From NCBI GenBank assembly GCA_946480295.1, contig CAMLIT010000111.1:1-13985 (forward strand): DNA of 13,985 nucleotides. The letters run 5' to 3'. Below, in pieces: positions 6,547-13,392 of this stretch. The translations under genes and the position numbers were made by a program. Below the pieces are notes generated by a model that was not told where the DNA came from, ran no database searches, and was given only the letters and a program-made list of their open reading frames with translations. Positions within the stretch are counted from its first letter, which is position 1. Every line of letters starts with the position of its first letter. This stretch comes from an uncultured Gemmatimonadota bacterium (lineage in GTDB: Bacteria; Gemmatimonadota; Gemmatimonadetes; Gemmatimonadales; Gemmatimonadaceae).

Positions 6547-6875
6547 AGGTCTACGACATCCGGTCCGCCGCGGCCGGCGCCGTGTCGCCCCGCGCCGACC
6601 GCCCCGCGACCACGCTCCTCCACGACTCCCCAGACGCGCGCCTTGTCGCCTTCCGCATCGCCCCCGGGCAGGCCGTCCCCGCCCACACCAACCCGTCCAC
6701 CGTCGTCCTCACCGTCGTCGCCGGCAGCGGCTTCGTCTCCGGCGGCGACGGCGAGCGCGCCGTGCGGGCCGGCGATGTCGCGGCCTACGAGCCGAACGAG
6801 GAGCACTCGATGCGCGCCGTGGACGAGGAGCTGGTGCTGCTCGCCACGATCGCGCCGCGTCCCGGCGCACGTTAG
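6543..6875 (+). CDS. Small cupin-domain protein with a reduced metal site
   Basis: This 110-residue single cupin starts at GTG 6543, overlapping the TGA of the DUF542 gene (GTGA), so it is translationally coupled. Cupin motif 1 is APGQAVPAHTNPSTVVLTVVAGSG (39-62) and motif 2 is GDVAAYEPNEEHS (77-89). His48 and His88 stand at ligand positions, but the second motif-1 His is Asn50 and the usual Glu is Val/Thr, so at most an incomplete metal site remains. There is no signal peptide. The gene ends at TAG 6873-6875, sharing bases with the stop of the convergent PNPOx-MarR gene. Function is unknown; pairing with DUF542 suggests a sensing or binding part in the Fe-S/NO response rather than a classic dioxygenase. 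Confidence 0.87.
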   Translation: MKVYDIRSAAAGAVSPRADRPATTLLHDSPDARLVAFRIAPGQAVPAHTNPSTVVLTVVAGSGFVSGGDGERAVRAGDVAAYEPNEEHSMRAVDEELVLLATIAPRPGAR

Positions 6876-7999
6876 GCGCGCGGGTCGGCCCGCGTCGGCT
6901 CCGTCGGCGCGGGCTCGTCCCGGCCCCCCTCCAGGAACATCGTCGGCGGCAGCGTCGCCAGCCCCGCCTCCGCCAGCCACGCGTCCATGCCGTCGGCGAC
7001 GGCCTGCCGCTGCCACTCCGGAAGGCGCGCGAGCCCGGCGATCAGCCGCTCCTGCACCGTGTCCGGCGCCCGCCGCAGGAGCGCGCGCCCGGCGGGCGTG
7101 AGCGTCAGCTCCGCGCGCCGCCGGTCGTTCGATGACGGACGGCGCTCCACGAGCCCCATCGTCCCGAGCCGCCCGACCACCTCCGACACGGAGCTCTGCG
7201 TCGTGTGCGTCCCCAGGGCGAGCTCGCCCATGCTCTGCCCCGGCCGCACCGCGACCTGGCGCAGCACGAAGAGCTGCGCGGCGCTCACGCCGAGGTCGCG
7301 CTTCGCCTCGCCCGCGGCCCCGTGCAGCGCCTTCACGATGCGACGGACGTCGTCCATCACCCGCGCCACTTCGGTGGCCGACGCCTCGGCGAGGTCGGGG
7401 AGCTGGTTGGGCGCGTCGGCCTCCGCCGCATCCGATCCCGGCGTCGCCGGCGCGGGCGCCGTCGCTCCGGCGCCCGCAGCGGCCACCTCCGGCCACGCGC
7501 CGCACCCGCGCCCGCTCACCTCCCGCACGTCCATGCGCATGACGCGCGCGAGGAGCAGCCGCTGCGTGTCGCGGCGCGTGAGCCGCATCCCCCCGGGGCG
7601 CCGCTGCCCGGCGAAGGCACGGATGGCGAGCGCGCGGTCCGCGGGGTCGGACAGCCACACCGGGCGACCGCTCACGATCACCGAACGCCAGCGGTCGAAC
7701 CGTTCCACGTCGAGGATCGTGAGCGAGAAGACCGGATGCGCCTCCAGGGCCCGCAGCTTCCGCCCCGGGCGCGTGGCGACGTAGATCGCGTCGCCGTCGA
7801 AGGCGTAGCCGACCGGCACGCTGAACGGGAGCGCGTCGGCCATCGAATCCCCCTCGACCGCCGCGAGCACGCCCCAGCCGATGTCGCGCAGCACCGCGCG
7901 GCAGCGCTCCTCGTCCAGCGGATAGCTCCCGCGCGCGGGCACACCCGCGGCGGGAGCCACGTTCTTCGGCACGGCGGGCTTCACGTTCAGCGACGACAC
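6872..7999 (-). CDS. PNPOx-like split-barrel / MarR-family fusion regulator
   Basis: This 375-residue protein starts at GTG 7999, only 5 nt after the nirK stop, so it is almost surely cotranscribed with nirK. Residues 28-162 resemble the pyridoxamine-phosphate-oxidase-like (FMN-binding split barrel) family: LRDIGWGVLAAVEGDSMADALPFSV, DAIYVATRPGRKLRALEAHPVFSLT, VIVSGRP. Residues 170-205 are an Ala/Pro/Asp linker. Residues 208-345 are a MarR winged helix: SAAQLFVLRQVAVRPGQSMGELA, THTTQSSVSEVVGRLGTMGLVERRPSSNDRRRAELTLTPAG, with the wing Asp-Arg-Arg at 292-294. PNPOx-like domains bind flavin, F420 or heme, so this looks like a one-component sensor whose cofactor domain controls DNA binding. That use, and the signal (redox, heme or NO), are inferred. 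The MarR half could bind the palindrome in front of nirK. Confidence 0.87.
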   Translation of the reverse strand: MSSLNVKPAVPKNVAPAAGVPARGSYPLDEERCRAVLRDIGWGVLAAVEGDSMADALPFSVPVGYAFDGDAIYVATRPGRKLRALEAHPVFSLTILDVERFDRWRSVIVSGRPVWLSDPADRALAIRAFAGQRRPGGMRLTRRDTQRLLLARVMRMDVREVSGRGCGAWPEVAAAGAGATAPAPATPGSDAAEADAPNQLPDLAEASATEVARVMDDVRRIVKALHGAAGEAKRDLGVSAAQLFVLRQVAVRPGQSMGELALGTHTTQSSVSEVVGRLGTMGLVERRPSSNDRRRAELTLTPAGRALLRRAPDTVQERLIAGLARLPEWQRQAVADGMDAWLAEAGLATLPPTMFLEGGRDEPAPTEPTRADPRA

Positions 8000-8004
8000 G
8001 GCAC

Positions 8005-9042
8005 TCAGTGGTTCATCGTGGCGAACTGCTTCGGCGTACCCACCTGGATCATCCCGACCGCGCCCTTCTCCGCGTCGGCGAAGCTGTGCGTCACGAAGGG
8101 ATACAGCCCCTCGCCGCTCTGCCCGTCCTTGAACACGGCCTCGAACACCGAGCCGCCGCCTGCCGGCACCGTGTAGGTCTGCACGCCCTCCAGCGCGTGC
8201 GCCGGGTCGCCGTCCGGGTACACCCGGTCGAAGATCGCGCCGACGATGTGGAAGTCGCTGTTGAAGCTCGGGCCCGCGTTGACCACGAACAGCCGCACGC
8301 GGTCGCCGACGTTCACCTTCAGCGGGTTCGCCTTGTACTGGAAGGCGCGGCCGTTGAACACGACGTAGCTGGCCTGCTTGCCCATCGCGGCCTGCCAGTC
8401 CGCCTGCATCGGCGCCGCGACCGCGCTCTGCACGGTGGTGCTGTCCCCGGCCTTCGCGTAGAACTCGCTCTGCACGATGACGAACTCCTTGTCGGCGTGG
8501 GTGGGCCAGCCGCCGCGGGGATCGACGATGATCGGCAGATACATGCCCTGCATCACGTGCATCGTCACCGGCGGGGTCCCGCAGTGGACGAGGAAGGCGC
8601 CGGGCACCCGCGGCGTGAACTCGAAGGTGATCGAGTCGTGCGGCATGATCTCGCGGTACGCGACGTTCGCCGGGATCTGCGCCGCGTGAAAGTCGATCGA
8701 GTGCGGGATGGCCGCCTCGTTGACCACCGTGATGCGCACCAGGTCGCCCTCGCGCACGCGGATCGCAGGCCCCGGCACCGTGCCGCCGAAGGTCCAGCCC
8801 TGGTACTTCACGCCGCTGGCGATCTGGATGGTCGCGTCCTTGATCGGGATGCGGAACTCCTTCACTTCGGCGTCGGACACCGGCGCAAGCCGCGCGTCAT
8901 ACGCCGGCGCGGTGGCGGTGATCGTCTTGTCGAAATCCACGCGCTCGATAGTCTGGCCGCGACGCGCCCCGAGGAGGGCAAGCGTGGCGGCGCCGAGCGC
9001 CGCAGCGGCAACTGCCGAGGTGATGAGCGAACGGGAACGCAT
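8005..9042 (-). CDS. nirK: Copper-containing nitrite reductase (NO-forming)
   Basis: This 345-residue enzyme reduces nitrite to NO in the periplasm. It starts at ATG 9042 behind GGAGG (9052-9056, 9-nt spacer). Residues 5-26 form a Sec signal or N-terminal anchor; no lipobox Cys is present. It has two cupredoxin domains with a full set of copper ligands: His114 (type 1), His119 and His153 (type 2), Cys154, His162 and Met167 (type 1), and His319 (type 2) in VTHSFADAEKGA. Catalytic Asp117 (PHSIDFH) and His265 (FHIVG) are also present. The Cys-to-His spacing of 8 in HCGTPPVTMH matches AniA-type (class II) enzymes rather than the 9 of the Alcaligenes/Achromobacter type. It is expected to work as a trimer fed by a small cytochrome c or cupredoxin, neither of which is in the window. 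It is followed by the PNPOx-MarR gene. Confidence 0.94.
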   Translation of the reverse strand: MRSRSLITSAVAAAALGAATLALLGARRGQTIERVDFDKTITATAPAYDARLAPVSDAEVKEFRIPIKDATIQIASGVKYQGWTFGGTVPGPAIRVREGDLVRITVVNEAAIPHSIDFHAAQIPANVAYREIMPHDSITFEFTPRVPGAFLVHCGTPPVTMHVMQGMYLPIIVDPRGGWPTHADKEFVIVQSEFYAKAGDSTTVQSAVAAPMQADWQAAMGKQASYVVFNGRAFQYKANPLKVNVGDRVRLFVVNAGPSFNSDFHIVGAIFDRVYPDGDPAHALEGVQTYTVPAGGGSVFEAVFKDGQSGEGLYPFVTHSFADAEKGAVGMIQVGTPKQFATMNH

Positions 9043-9088
9043 CGAGAGCAGCCTCCGAAAGGTGGGGTCCTTGTTCGCGGAGGAAATT

Positions 9089-9104
9089 GCTTCGGTCCCG
9101 AAGC
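9089..9104. promoter_or_regulatory. 16-bp palindrome upstream of nirK, candidate operator
   Basis: GCTTCGG-TC-CCGAAGC is a perfect 7-bp inverted repeat with a 2-nt centre, 47-62 nt before the nirK ATG. Immediately after it, CTCCC-N6-GGGAG (9104-9119) forms a second, shorter inverted repeat. Its length is typical of MarR-family operators, and a MarR-domain protein is encoded in the same transcript. No clear TTGAT-N4-ATCAA Fnr/Dnr box was found in this intergenic stretch. Function is inferred from position and symmetry. Confidence 0.4.
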
Positions 9105-9187
9105 TCCCTAAGTCGGGAGTTGGTGGAACTTTGGTCAGACCCTTCCGGCCTGCGGTGTCGGGTAACTCCCCACAGCCCTCCCGGGGA

Positions 9188-9223
9188 TCGGGGGAGATTC
9201 CCCGACGGGCCCGGCAGCCCGTC
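9188..9223. other. Two abutting stem-loops in the nirK/ABC divergent intergenic region
   Basis: TCGGGG (9188-9193) pairs with CCCCGA (9200-9205) over a 6-nt loop, and GACGGGC (9204-9210) pairs perfectly with GCCCGTC (9217-9223) over a 6-nt loop. The two share bases 9204-9205, so they would be mutually exclusive in part. They lie between the divergent nirK and permease genes, in a 290-nt non-coding stretch. They may be leader structures or merely a product of high GC. Confidence 0.3.
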
Positions 9224-9284
9224 CCAGCGCCCGGCGCCGGAAGCCACGGTGCCGCAAGGCGATTCTCCTTCGAGCGGGGCTCGG

Positions 9285-9290
9285 TAGAAT
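9285..9290 (+). promoter_or_regulatory. Possible -10 element (TAGAAT) for the ABC operon
   Basis: TAGAAT matches TATAAT at 5 of 6 and lies 42 nt before the permease ATG at 9333 in an otherwise very GC-rich region. The best -35 candidate at suitable spacing (9263-9268, TTCTCC) is poor, so this is a weak call. Confidence 0.3.
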
Positions 9291-9332
9291 TGGAGCAGGC
9301 CGTTCCGTCCCGCCATCGTTCAGTTCCACGCC

Positions 9333-11111
9333 ATGCCGCTCCCGCTCCCCGCCATCCGCCTGCCGCGACGGGTACCCGTCATGGGCGCGCCCGAGCAGCC
9401 GCCGCGCCCCTCCAGCCCGCGCTGGGTGGACGCGGTCGTGCTCTGCCTGCTCGCCGCGATCGCCTACGGCGTGCTGCGGGCGGCCGTCGAGTGGCGCGCG
9501 CCGATCGAGCGCGGGCTCGTCGTCGACCTCTCGCCGCGCCATCTCCCCTGGTACGCCGGTCTCTCCACGCTGCGCATGGCGCTCGCCTACACCGTCGCGC
9601 TCCTGTTCAGCCTCGCGTACGCGCGCGTCGCGGCGGCGAGCCGCACGGCCGAGCGGTTCATGATCCCGTTGCTCGACATCCTGCAGAGCATCCCCATCCT
9701 CTCCTTCATGCCGGGGGTGGTGCTCGGCCTCGCCTCGCTCTTCCCCGGACGGAACCTCGGGCTCGAGCTGGCCGCCGTCGTGCTCATCTTCACGAGCCAG
9801 GCGTGGAACCTCGCGTTCAGCTTCCACCAGTCGCTCGTCACGATCCCGCGCGAGCTCAACGAGGCGGCGACGGTCTATCGCCTCGGCTTCTGGCGGCGCT
9901 TCACGCGCCTGGAGCTCCCCTCGGGCGTCATCTCGCTCGTCGCCAACAGCATGATGAGCTGGGCCGGCGGATGGTTCTTCCTCATGGCGTCGGAGCAGTT
10001 CACGCTCGGCGACAAGAACCTCCAGCTGCCGGGCCTCGGCTCCTACCTCTACGCGGCAGCCGACGCCGGCGACACGCGTGCGATCGTGCTCGGCCTGATC
10101 ACCCTCGTCGCCGTGATCGTGCTGCTCGACCAGCTGCTCTGGCGTCCCCTCGTCGCCTGGTCGGATCGCTTCAAGCTCGAGGTCGCGCCGGGAAACGCGC
10201 CCTCCTCCGCGGTGCTCGACGCGCTGCGCGGCTCCGCCGTCGTCGACTGGCTGCAGGCGTACCTCTTCCTTCCGCTCGGCCGCGCACTGGACCGCGCCTT
10301 CAGCCCGCGTCCACTCCCGCCGGGCGTGATTCCCCTGCCGCGCCCCGAGCGACCACGCGGCCGCTGGCGGCGCGTCCTCGGCCTGGCCGCCGGCGTCGTG
10401 ATCGTGGTGATCGCGGTCTGGGGGGGCATCGCCGCCGCGCGAGTGCTCGTCGACCTGCCGGGGCGAGAGTGGGGCGTGGTCGGCGTGAGCGCGGCCGCGA
10501 CCTTCATCCGCACCACGGTCGCGCTCGTGCTCGCCGCCGCCTGGACCATCCCGCTCGGCGTGTGGATCGGCATGAATCCGCGCTGGGCGCCGCGGCTCCA
10601 GCCCCTCGTGCAGATCGCCGCGTCCGTGCCGGCGACGGCGCTCTTTCCCGTGCTCCTCTTCGCGCTGATCGCGCTCCCGGGAGGGCTCAACCTCGCGGCG
10701 GTGGCGCTCATGCTCCTCGGCACGCAGTGGTACCTGCTGTTCAACGTGATCGCCGGCGCGATGTCCATCCCGAGCGACCTGCGCGAGGCGGCGGTGATCT
10801 ACCAGATCCGGGGCTGGCGCCGCTGGCGCACGCTCATCCTGCCGGCGATCTTCCCCTATCTCGTCACCGGCATGATCACGGCGACGGGGGGCGCCTGGAA
10901 CGCCAGCATCGTGTCGGAGTACGTCACGTTCGCCGGCCGCAAGGTGAGCACCGTCGGCCTCGGTTCGCTCATCGCCGACGCCGCCGATCGCGGCGACTTC
11001 ACCCTGCTCCTCGCCGGCACGATCGTGATGTCGGGGATCGTCATCGCCGGCAACCGGCTCGTTTGGCGGCGGCTCTACGCGCTCGCCGAATCGCGCTACC
11101 GGCTCGACTGA
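9333..11111 (+). CDS. Fused double-domain ABC transporter permease (NitT/TauT-like)
   Basis: This 592-residue inner-membrane protein is made of two permease halves of the binding-protein-dependent transport type. Half one spans about 80-275 with an EAA-type loop at about 174-196 (ELNEAATVYRLGFWRRFTRL); half two spans about 385-580 with its loop at about 482-504 (DLREAAVIYQIRGWRRWRTL). Additional membrane segments lie at about 33-50 and 350-368, with a long soluble connector (280-345). The usual homodimer or heterodimer of permeases is thus fused in one chain. It is followed directly by an ATPase with a C-terminal AAA-associated domain; this pairing is widespread and is often annotated as nitrate/sulfonate/bicarbonate transport by homology, but its substrate is unproven. 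No periplasmic binding protein gene is present nearby. An in-frame ATG at 9381 is an alternative start; neither has a strong Shine-Dalgarno. Confidence 0.9.
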   Translation: MPLPLPAIRLPRRVPVMGAPEQPPRPSSPRWVDAVVLCLLAAIAYGVLRAAVEWRAPIERGLVVDLSPRHLPWYAGLSTLRMALAYTVALLFSLAYARVAAASRTAERFMIPLLDILQSIPILSFMPGVVLGLASLFPGRNLGLELAAVVLIFTSQAWNLAFSFHQSLVTIPRELNEAATVYRLGFWRRFTRLELPSGVISLVANSMMSWAGGWFFLMASEQFTLGDKNLQLPGLGSYLYAAADAGDTRAIVLGLITLVAVIVLLDQLLWRPLVAWSDRFKLEVAPGNAPSSAVLDALRGSAVVDWLQAYLFLPLGRALDRAFSPRPLPPGVIPLPRPERPRGRWRRVLGLAAGVVIVVIAVWGGIAAARVLVDLPGREWGVVGVSAAATFIRTTVALVLAAAWTIPLGVWIGMNPRWAPRLQPLVQIAASVPATALFPVLLFALIALPGGLNLAAVALMLLGTQWYLLFNVIAGAMSIPSDLREAAVIYQIRGWRRWRTLILPAIFPYLVTGMITATGGAWNASIVSEYVTFAGRKVSTVGLGSLIADAADRGDFTLLLAGTIVMSGIVIAGNRLVWRRLYALAESRYRLD

Positions 11112-11143
11112 CGCCCGTGCGGCGACCACCAGCTTCCGTTCCC

Positions 11144-12535
11144 GTGTCCACGCTGACCACTCCGCTCCCCTCGTTCCAGTCCGCCCCCGTCCTCCTCGCC
11201 GCGCGCGACGTGCGCAAGTACTACGGCGACGACCGGACGCCGGTGCTGGAGCGGGTGAGCGTGGAGCTGCGCGACGGCGAGTTCGTCGCGCTCCTCGGCC
11301 CGAGCGGCTCGGGGAAGTCGACGCTGCTGCGCATCCTCGCCGGGCTGATGCCGCCGTCGGAGGGCGAGGTGCTCGTCCACGGCCAGCCGCTGCACGGCCC
11401 GAACGCGCAGGTCGCGATCGTCTTCCAGAGCTTCGCGCTCTTCCCGTGGCTCACCGTGCTCCAGAACGTGGAGCTCGGGCTGCTCGACCGCGACCTGTCG
11501 GAGGAGGAGCGGCGTGCCCGCGCGCTGAAGGCGATCGACCTGATCGGCCTCGATGGCTTCGAGGAGGCGTTCCCGAAGGAGCTCTCCGGCGGGATGCGGC
11601 AGCGCGTCGGCTTCGCGCGCGCGCTCGTCGTGCAGCCGGAGGTGCTGTTCATGGACGAGCCGTTCTCCGCGCTCGACGTGCTCACGGGCGAGAACCTGCG
11701 CAACGAGCTGCAGGAGCTCTGGGCGGAGCGGTCGATCCCGACGCGCGCCGTGCTGATGGTGACGCACAACATCGACGAGGCGGTGTCGCTCGCCGACCGC
11801 ATCCTCGTCTTCGGGGCGAATCCCGGCCAGGTGCGCATCGAGCTGCAGGGGCTGCCCCTTCCCGAGCGGCGGCGAAAGGGGCCGGCGCGCGCCCAGCTCG
11901 TCGACACGATCTACCACCTCATGACGAACCCGGACGCCGACGCGGTGACGCTCGTGGAGCAGCGCGCGGCGAAGGGTGCGGTCGTCGGGCGGCGGACCGC
12001 AGGCGCCGAGCGGCCGCGCCGGTACCAGGTCCTCCCCGACGTCTCGATCGACGACCTGACGGGCTTCGTCCAGTACCTGTCGGGCACGGGCGGCCGCGGC
12101 GTGCTGCACGAGCTCTCGCGCGACCTGCAGATGCGCACCGACGACCTGCTCGCCATCGTCGAGGCCACCGACCTGCTCGGCTTCGCCGACATGCAGGAGC
12201 GCCAGGTCTTCCTCACCCCGGTGGGGCAGCGCTTCGCCGAGGTGGACCTCGACGAGGAGAAGGGCATCTTCCGCCAGGCGGCGCTCGAGCACATCTCCCT
12301 TCTCCGCCACATCGTGCGCGAGCTGGAGGACGATCCCGCGCACACGACGGAAGCCGACCGGATCATCGACGACCTCGAGCACTCGTTCAGCAGCGAGGAG
12401 GCGCGGCGGCAGTTCGAGACCGTCGTGGACTGGGGGCGCTACGCGGAGCTGTTCACGTACGACCACGCCTCCGGCGAGCTGCGGCTCGACGAGGAGCATC
12501 GCGTGCACCTGCCGCCGCTGCACACGCCGGGCTGA
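11144..12535 (+). CDS. ABC transporter ATPase with C-terminal AAA-associated domain
   Basis: This is a 463-residue ATPase from the GTG at 11144; an in-frame GTG at 11117, 5 nt after the permease stop, would add 9 residues and cannot be excluded. The nucleotide-binding domain spans 17-235: Walker A GPSGSGKST at 52-60, Q-loop Gln95, signature LSGGMRQR at 147-154, Walker B VLFMDEP at 167-173 with the catalytic Glu172, and H-loop His208. This half resembles SsuB/TauB/NrtD importers. Residues 290-455 are the AAA_assoc_C domain (VSIDDLTGFVQYLSGTGGRGVLHEL, LLGFADMQERQVFLTPVGQRF, ...FETVVDWGRYAELFTYD), which looks like a winged-helix-type module of unknown role, possibly regulating the transporter. 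It energises the fused permease encoded just before it. Identification as a family is firm; substrate is not known. Confidence 0.92.
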   Translation: MSTLTTPLPSFQSAPVLLAARDVRKYYGDDRTPVLERVSVELRDGEFVALLGPSGSGKSTLLRILAGLMPPSEGEVLVHGQPLHGPNAQVAIVFQSFALFPWLTVLQNVELGLLDRDLSEEERRARALKAIDLIGLDGFEEAFPKELSGGMRQRVGFARALVVQPEVLFMDEPFSALDVLTGENLRNELQELWAERSIPTRAVLMVTHNIDEAVSLADRILVFGANPGQVRIELQGLPLPERRRKGPARAQLVDTIYHLMTNPDADAVTLVEQRAAKGAVVGRRTAGAERPRRYQVLPDVSIDDLTGFVQYLSGTGGRGVLHELSRDLQMRTDDLLAIVEATDLLGFADMQERQVFLTPVGQRFAEVDLDEEKGIFRQAALEHISLLRHIVRELEDDPAHTTEADRIIDDLEHSFSSEEARRQFETVVDWGRYAELFTYDHASGELRLDEEHRVHLPPLHTPG

Positions 12536-12540
12536 CGGCC

Positions 12541-12568
12541 CGCCGGCGGCACGTGATCGCCGCCGGCG
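12541..12568. terminator. 10-bp perfect stem-loop between convergent genes, likely bidirectional terminator
   Basis: Bases 12541-12550 (CGCCGGCGGC) pair perfectly with 12559-12568 over an 8-nt loop. The element starts 6 nt after the ATPase stop and lies 28 nt from the stop of the convergent DsrE-like gene, the classic place for a shared terminator. No T-run follows on either side, as is common in such GC-rich genomes. Confidence 0.55.
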
Positions 12569-12595
12569 CCGTCCTCCCTCACCGCGTCGGGCGGG

Positions 12596-13258
12596 CTACC
12601 CGCCGAAGCAGTAGGTGCAGCCCTTCTCCTGCGCGCGGTTCACCGCATAGACGCCGCTCGGCACGAGCACGACGCCGGGGAGCAGTCCCTGCGTCCACTC
12701 CTGCTTCGCCTGCTCGGCGGTGACGCCGGCCTTCTCGGCGGTCATGGCGCTGAGCGCGGTCAGCGCCATGTTGCACGCGGTCATGATCAGGCCGCGCTCG
12801 GTGATCGCGCGCTCGTAGCTCAGCCCCGGCCGGGCGTAGATGTTGTCGCGGAAGATGTTCCGCGTCGCCGGCGCGCCGGTCTTCGGGTCCTTCACGCCGA
12901 AGTGTTCGCCGATGGCGTACTTCGCCCAGATCGCGTCGGCGAGCATGAGCGGCATCGCCGCGTGGCGATAGCTCACGACGGCGGTCACGTCGCCGTCGGC
13001 CGCCTCCCCCGCCATCTTGTAGCTGTCGATGAGGTTGAGACCGAACGCGGCGCCGAATCCGTCGTTAGGCGAGACGCAGTCGAACACCTGGCGGTGCTTG
13101 CCGGTGATGCGATCGAGCCAGTCGTCGGACGCCGCCCCGCGCTCGGCGCCGGCGAGCGGCTGGGCGGCGGACCAGCCGCCCGCCACGAGCGCCGCGGACA
13201 TCGCCGCGACGCGCTGGAGGAAGGTGCGGCGGGGCGTGGAAGAGGATGCAAGGGGCAT
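12596..13258 (-). CDS. Tat-exported DsrE-like protein with C-terminal CTYC motif
   Basis: This 220-residue protein starts at ATG 13258 with GAGG 7-8 nt upstream. The N-terminus has a twin-arginine signal, STPRRTFLQ (7-15), followed by a hydrophobic Ala-rich stretch to about residue 38, so it should be exported folded. The mature part resembles the DsrE/DsrF-like alpha/beta fold: VTAVVSYRHAAMPLMLAD (91-108), YERAITERGLIMTACNMAL (148-166) with Cys162 at the DsrE cysteine position, and LVPSGVYAVNRAQEKGCTY (198-216). Cys61, Cys162, Cys214 and Cys217 are present; the last two form CTYC two residues from the end region (CFGG). A periplasmic sulfur-relay, thiol-redox or metal-binding role is possible but unproven. 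It lies downstream of the NirK-type gene on the same strand, 197 nt away. Confidence 0.75.
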   Translation of the reverse strand: MPLASSSTPRRTFLQRVAAMSAALVAGGWSAAQPLAGAERGAASDDWLDRITGKHRQVFDCVSPNDGFGAAFGLNLIDSYKMAGEAADGDVTAVVSYRHAAMPLMLADAIWAKYAIGEHFGVKDPKTGAPATRNIFRDNIYARPGLSYERAITERGLIMTACNMALTALSAMTAEKAGVTAEQAKQEWTQGLLPGVVLVPSGVYAVNRAQEKGCTYCFGG

Positions 13259-13307
13259 GGTGGGGCCTCGGAAACCGGGTGACGCCTGCCCTGGCCGCAT
13301 CTTCGCG

Positions 13308-13342
13308 CGTGTGGCTGCACACGAGGGCGCTGGAACGCGCCC
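13308..13342. promoter_or_regulatory. Two inverted repeats upstream of the DsrE-like gene
   Basis: CGTGTG (13308-13313) and CACACG (13318-13323) form a perfect palindrome with a 4-nt centre, 50-65 nt before the DsrE-like ATG. Next to it GGGCGC (13325-13330) pairs with GCGCCC (13337-13342) over 6 nt. The 5-N4-5 core GTGTG-N4-CACAC has the half-site spacing of Fnr/Dnr boxes, though not their bases. Operator function is a guess from symmetry and position. Confidence 0.3.
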
Positions 13343-13392
13343 AAGCTAGACCCGATCGCCGCGCCCCGCCAGCCAAACAGACGGAGCACGCA

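Noticed and set aside
9043..9332. Canonical Fnr/Dnr box (TTGAT-N4-ATCAA) before nirK
   Set aside because: None was found; the nearest TTGGT repeats around 9120-9135 are direct, not inverted.
9135..11129. Long minus-strand open frame opposite the permease
   Set aside because: Its composition (Arg, Glu, His, Gly rich, no domain) is that of an antisense shadow in high-GC DNA; the plus strand encodes a recognisable permease.
8708..11140. A very long plus-strand open frame covering the antisense of nirK and an out-of-frame reading of the permease, continuous with the ATPase
   Set aside because: The upstream part is Arg/Pro/Ala-rich nonsense opposite or out of frame with clear genes (nirK, permease). 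Only the part from about 11117 or 11144 is real, as the ATPase.
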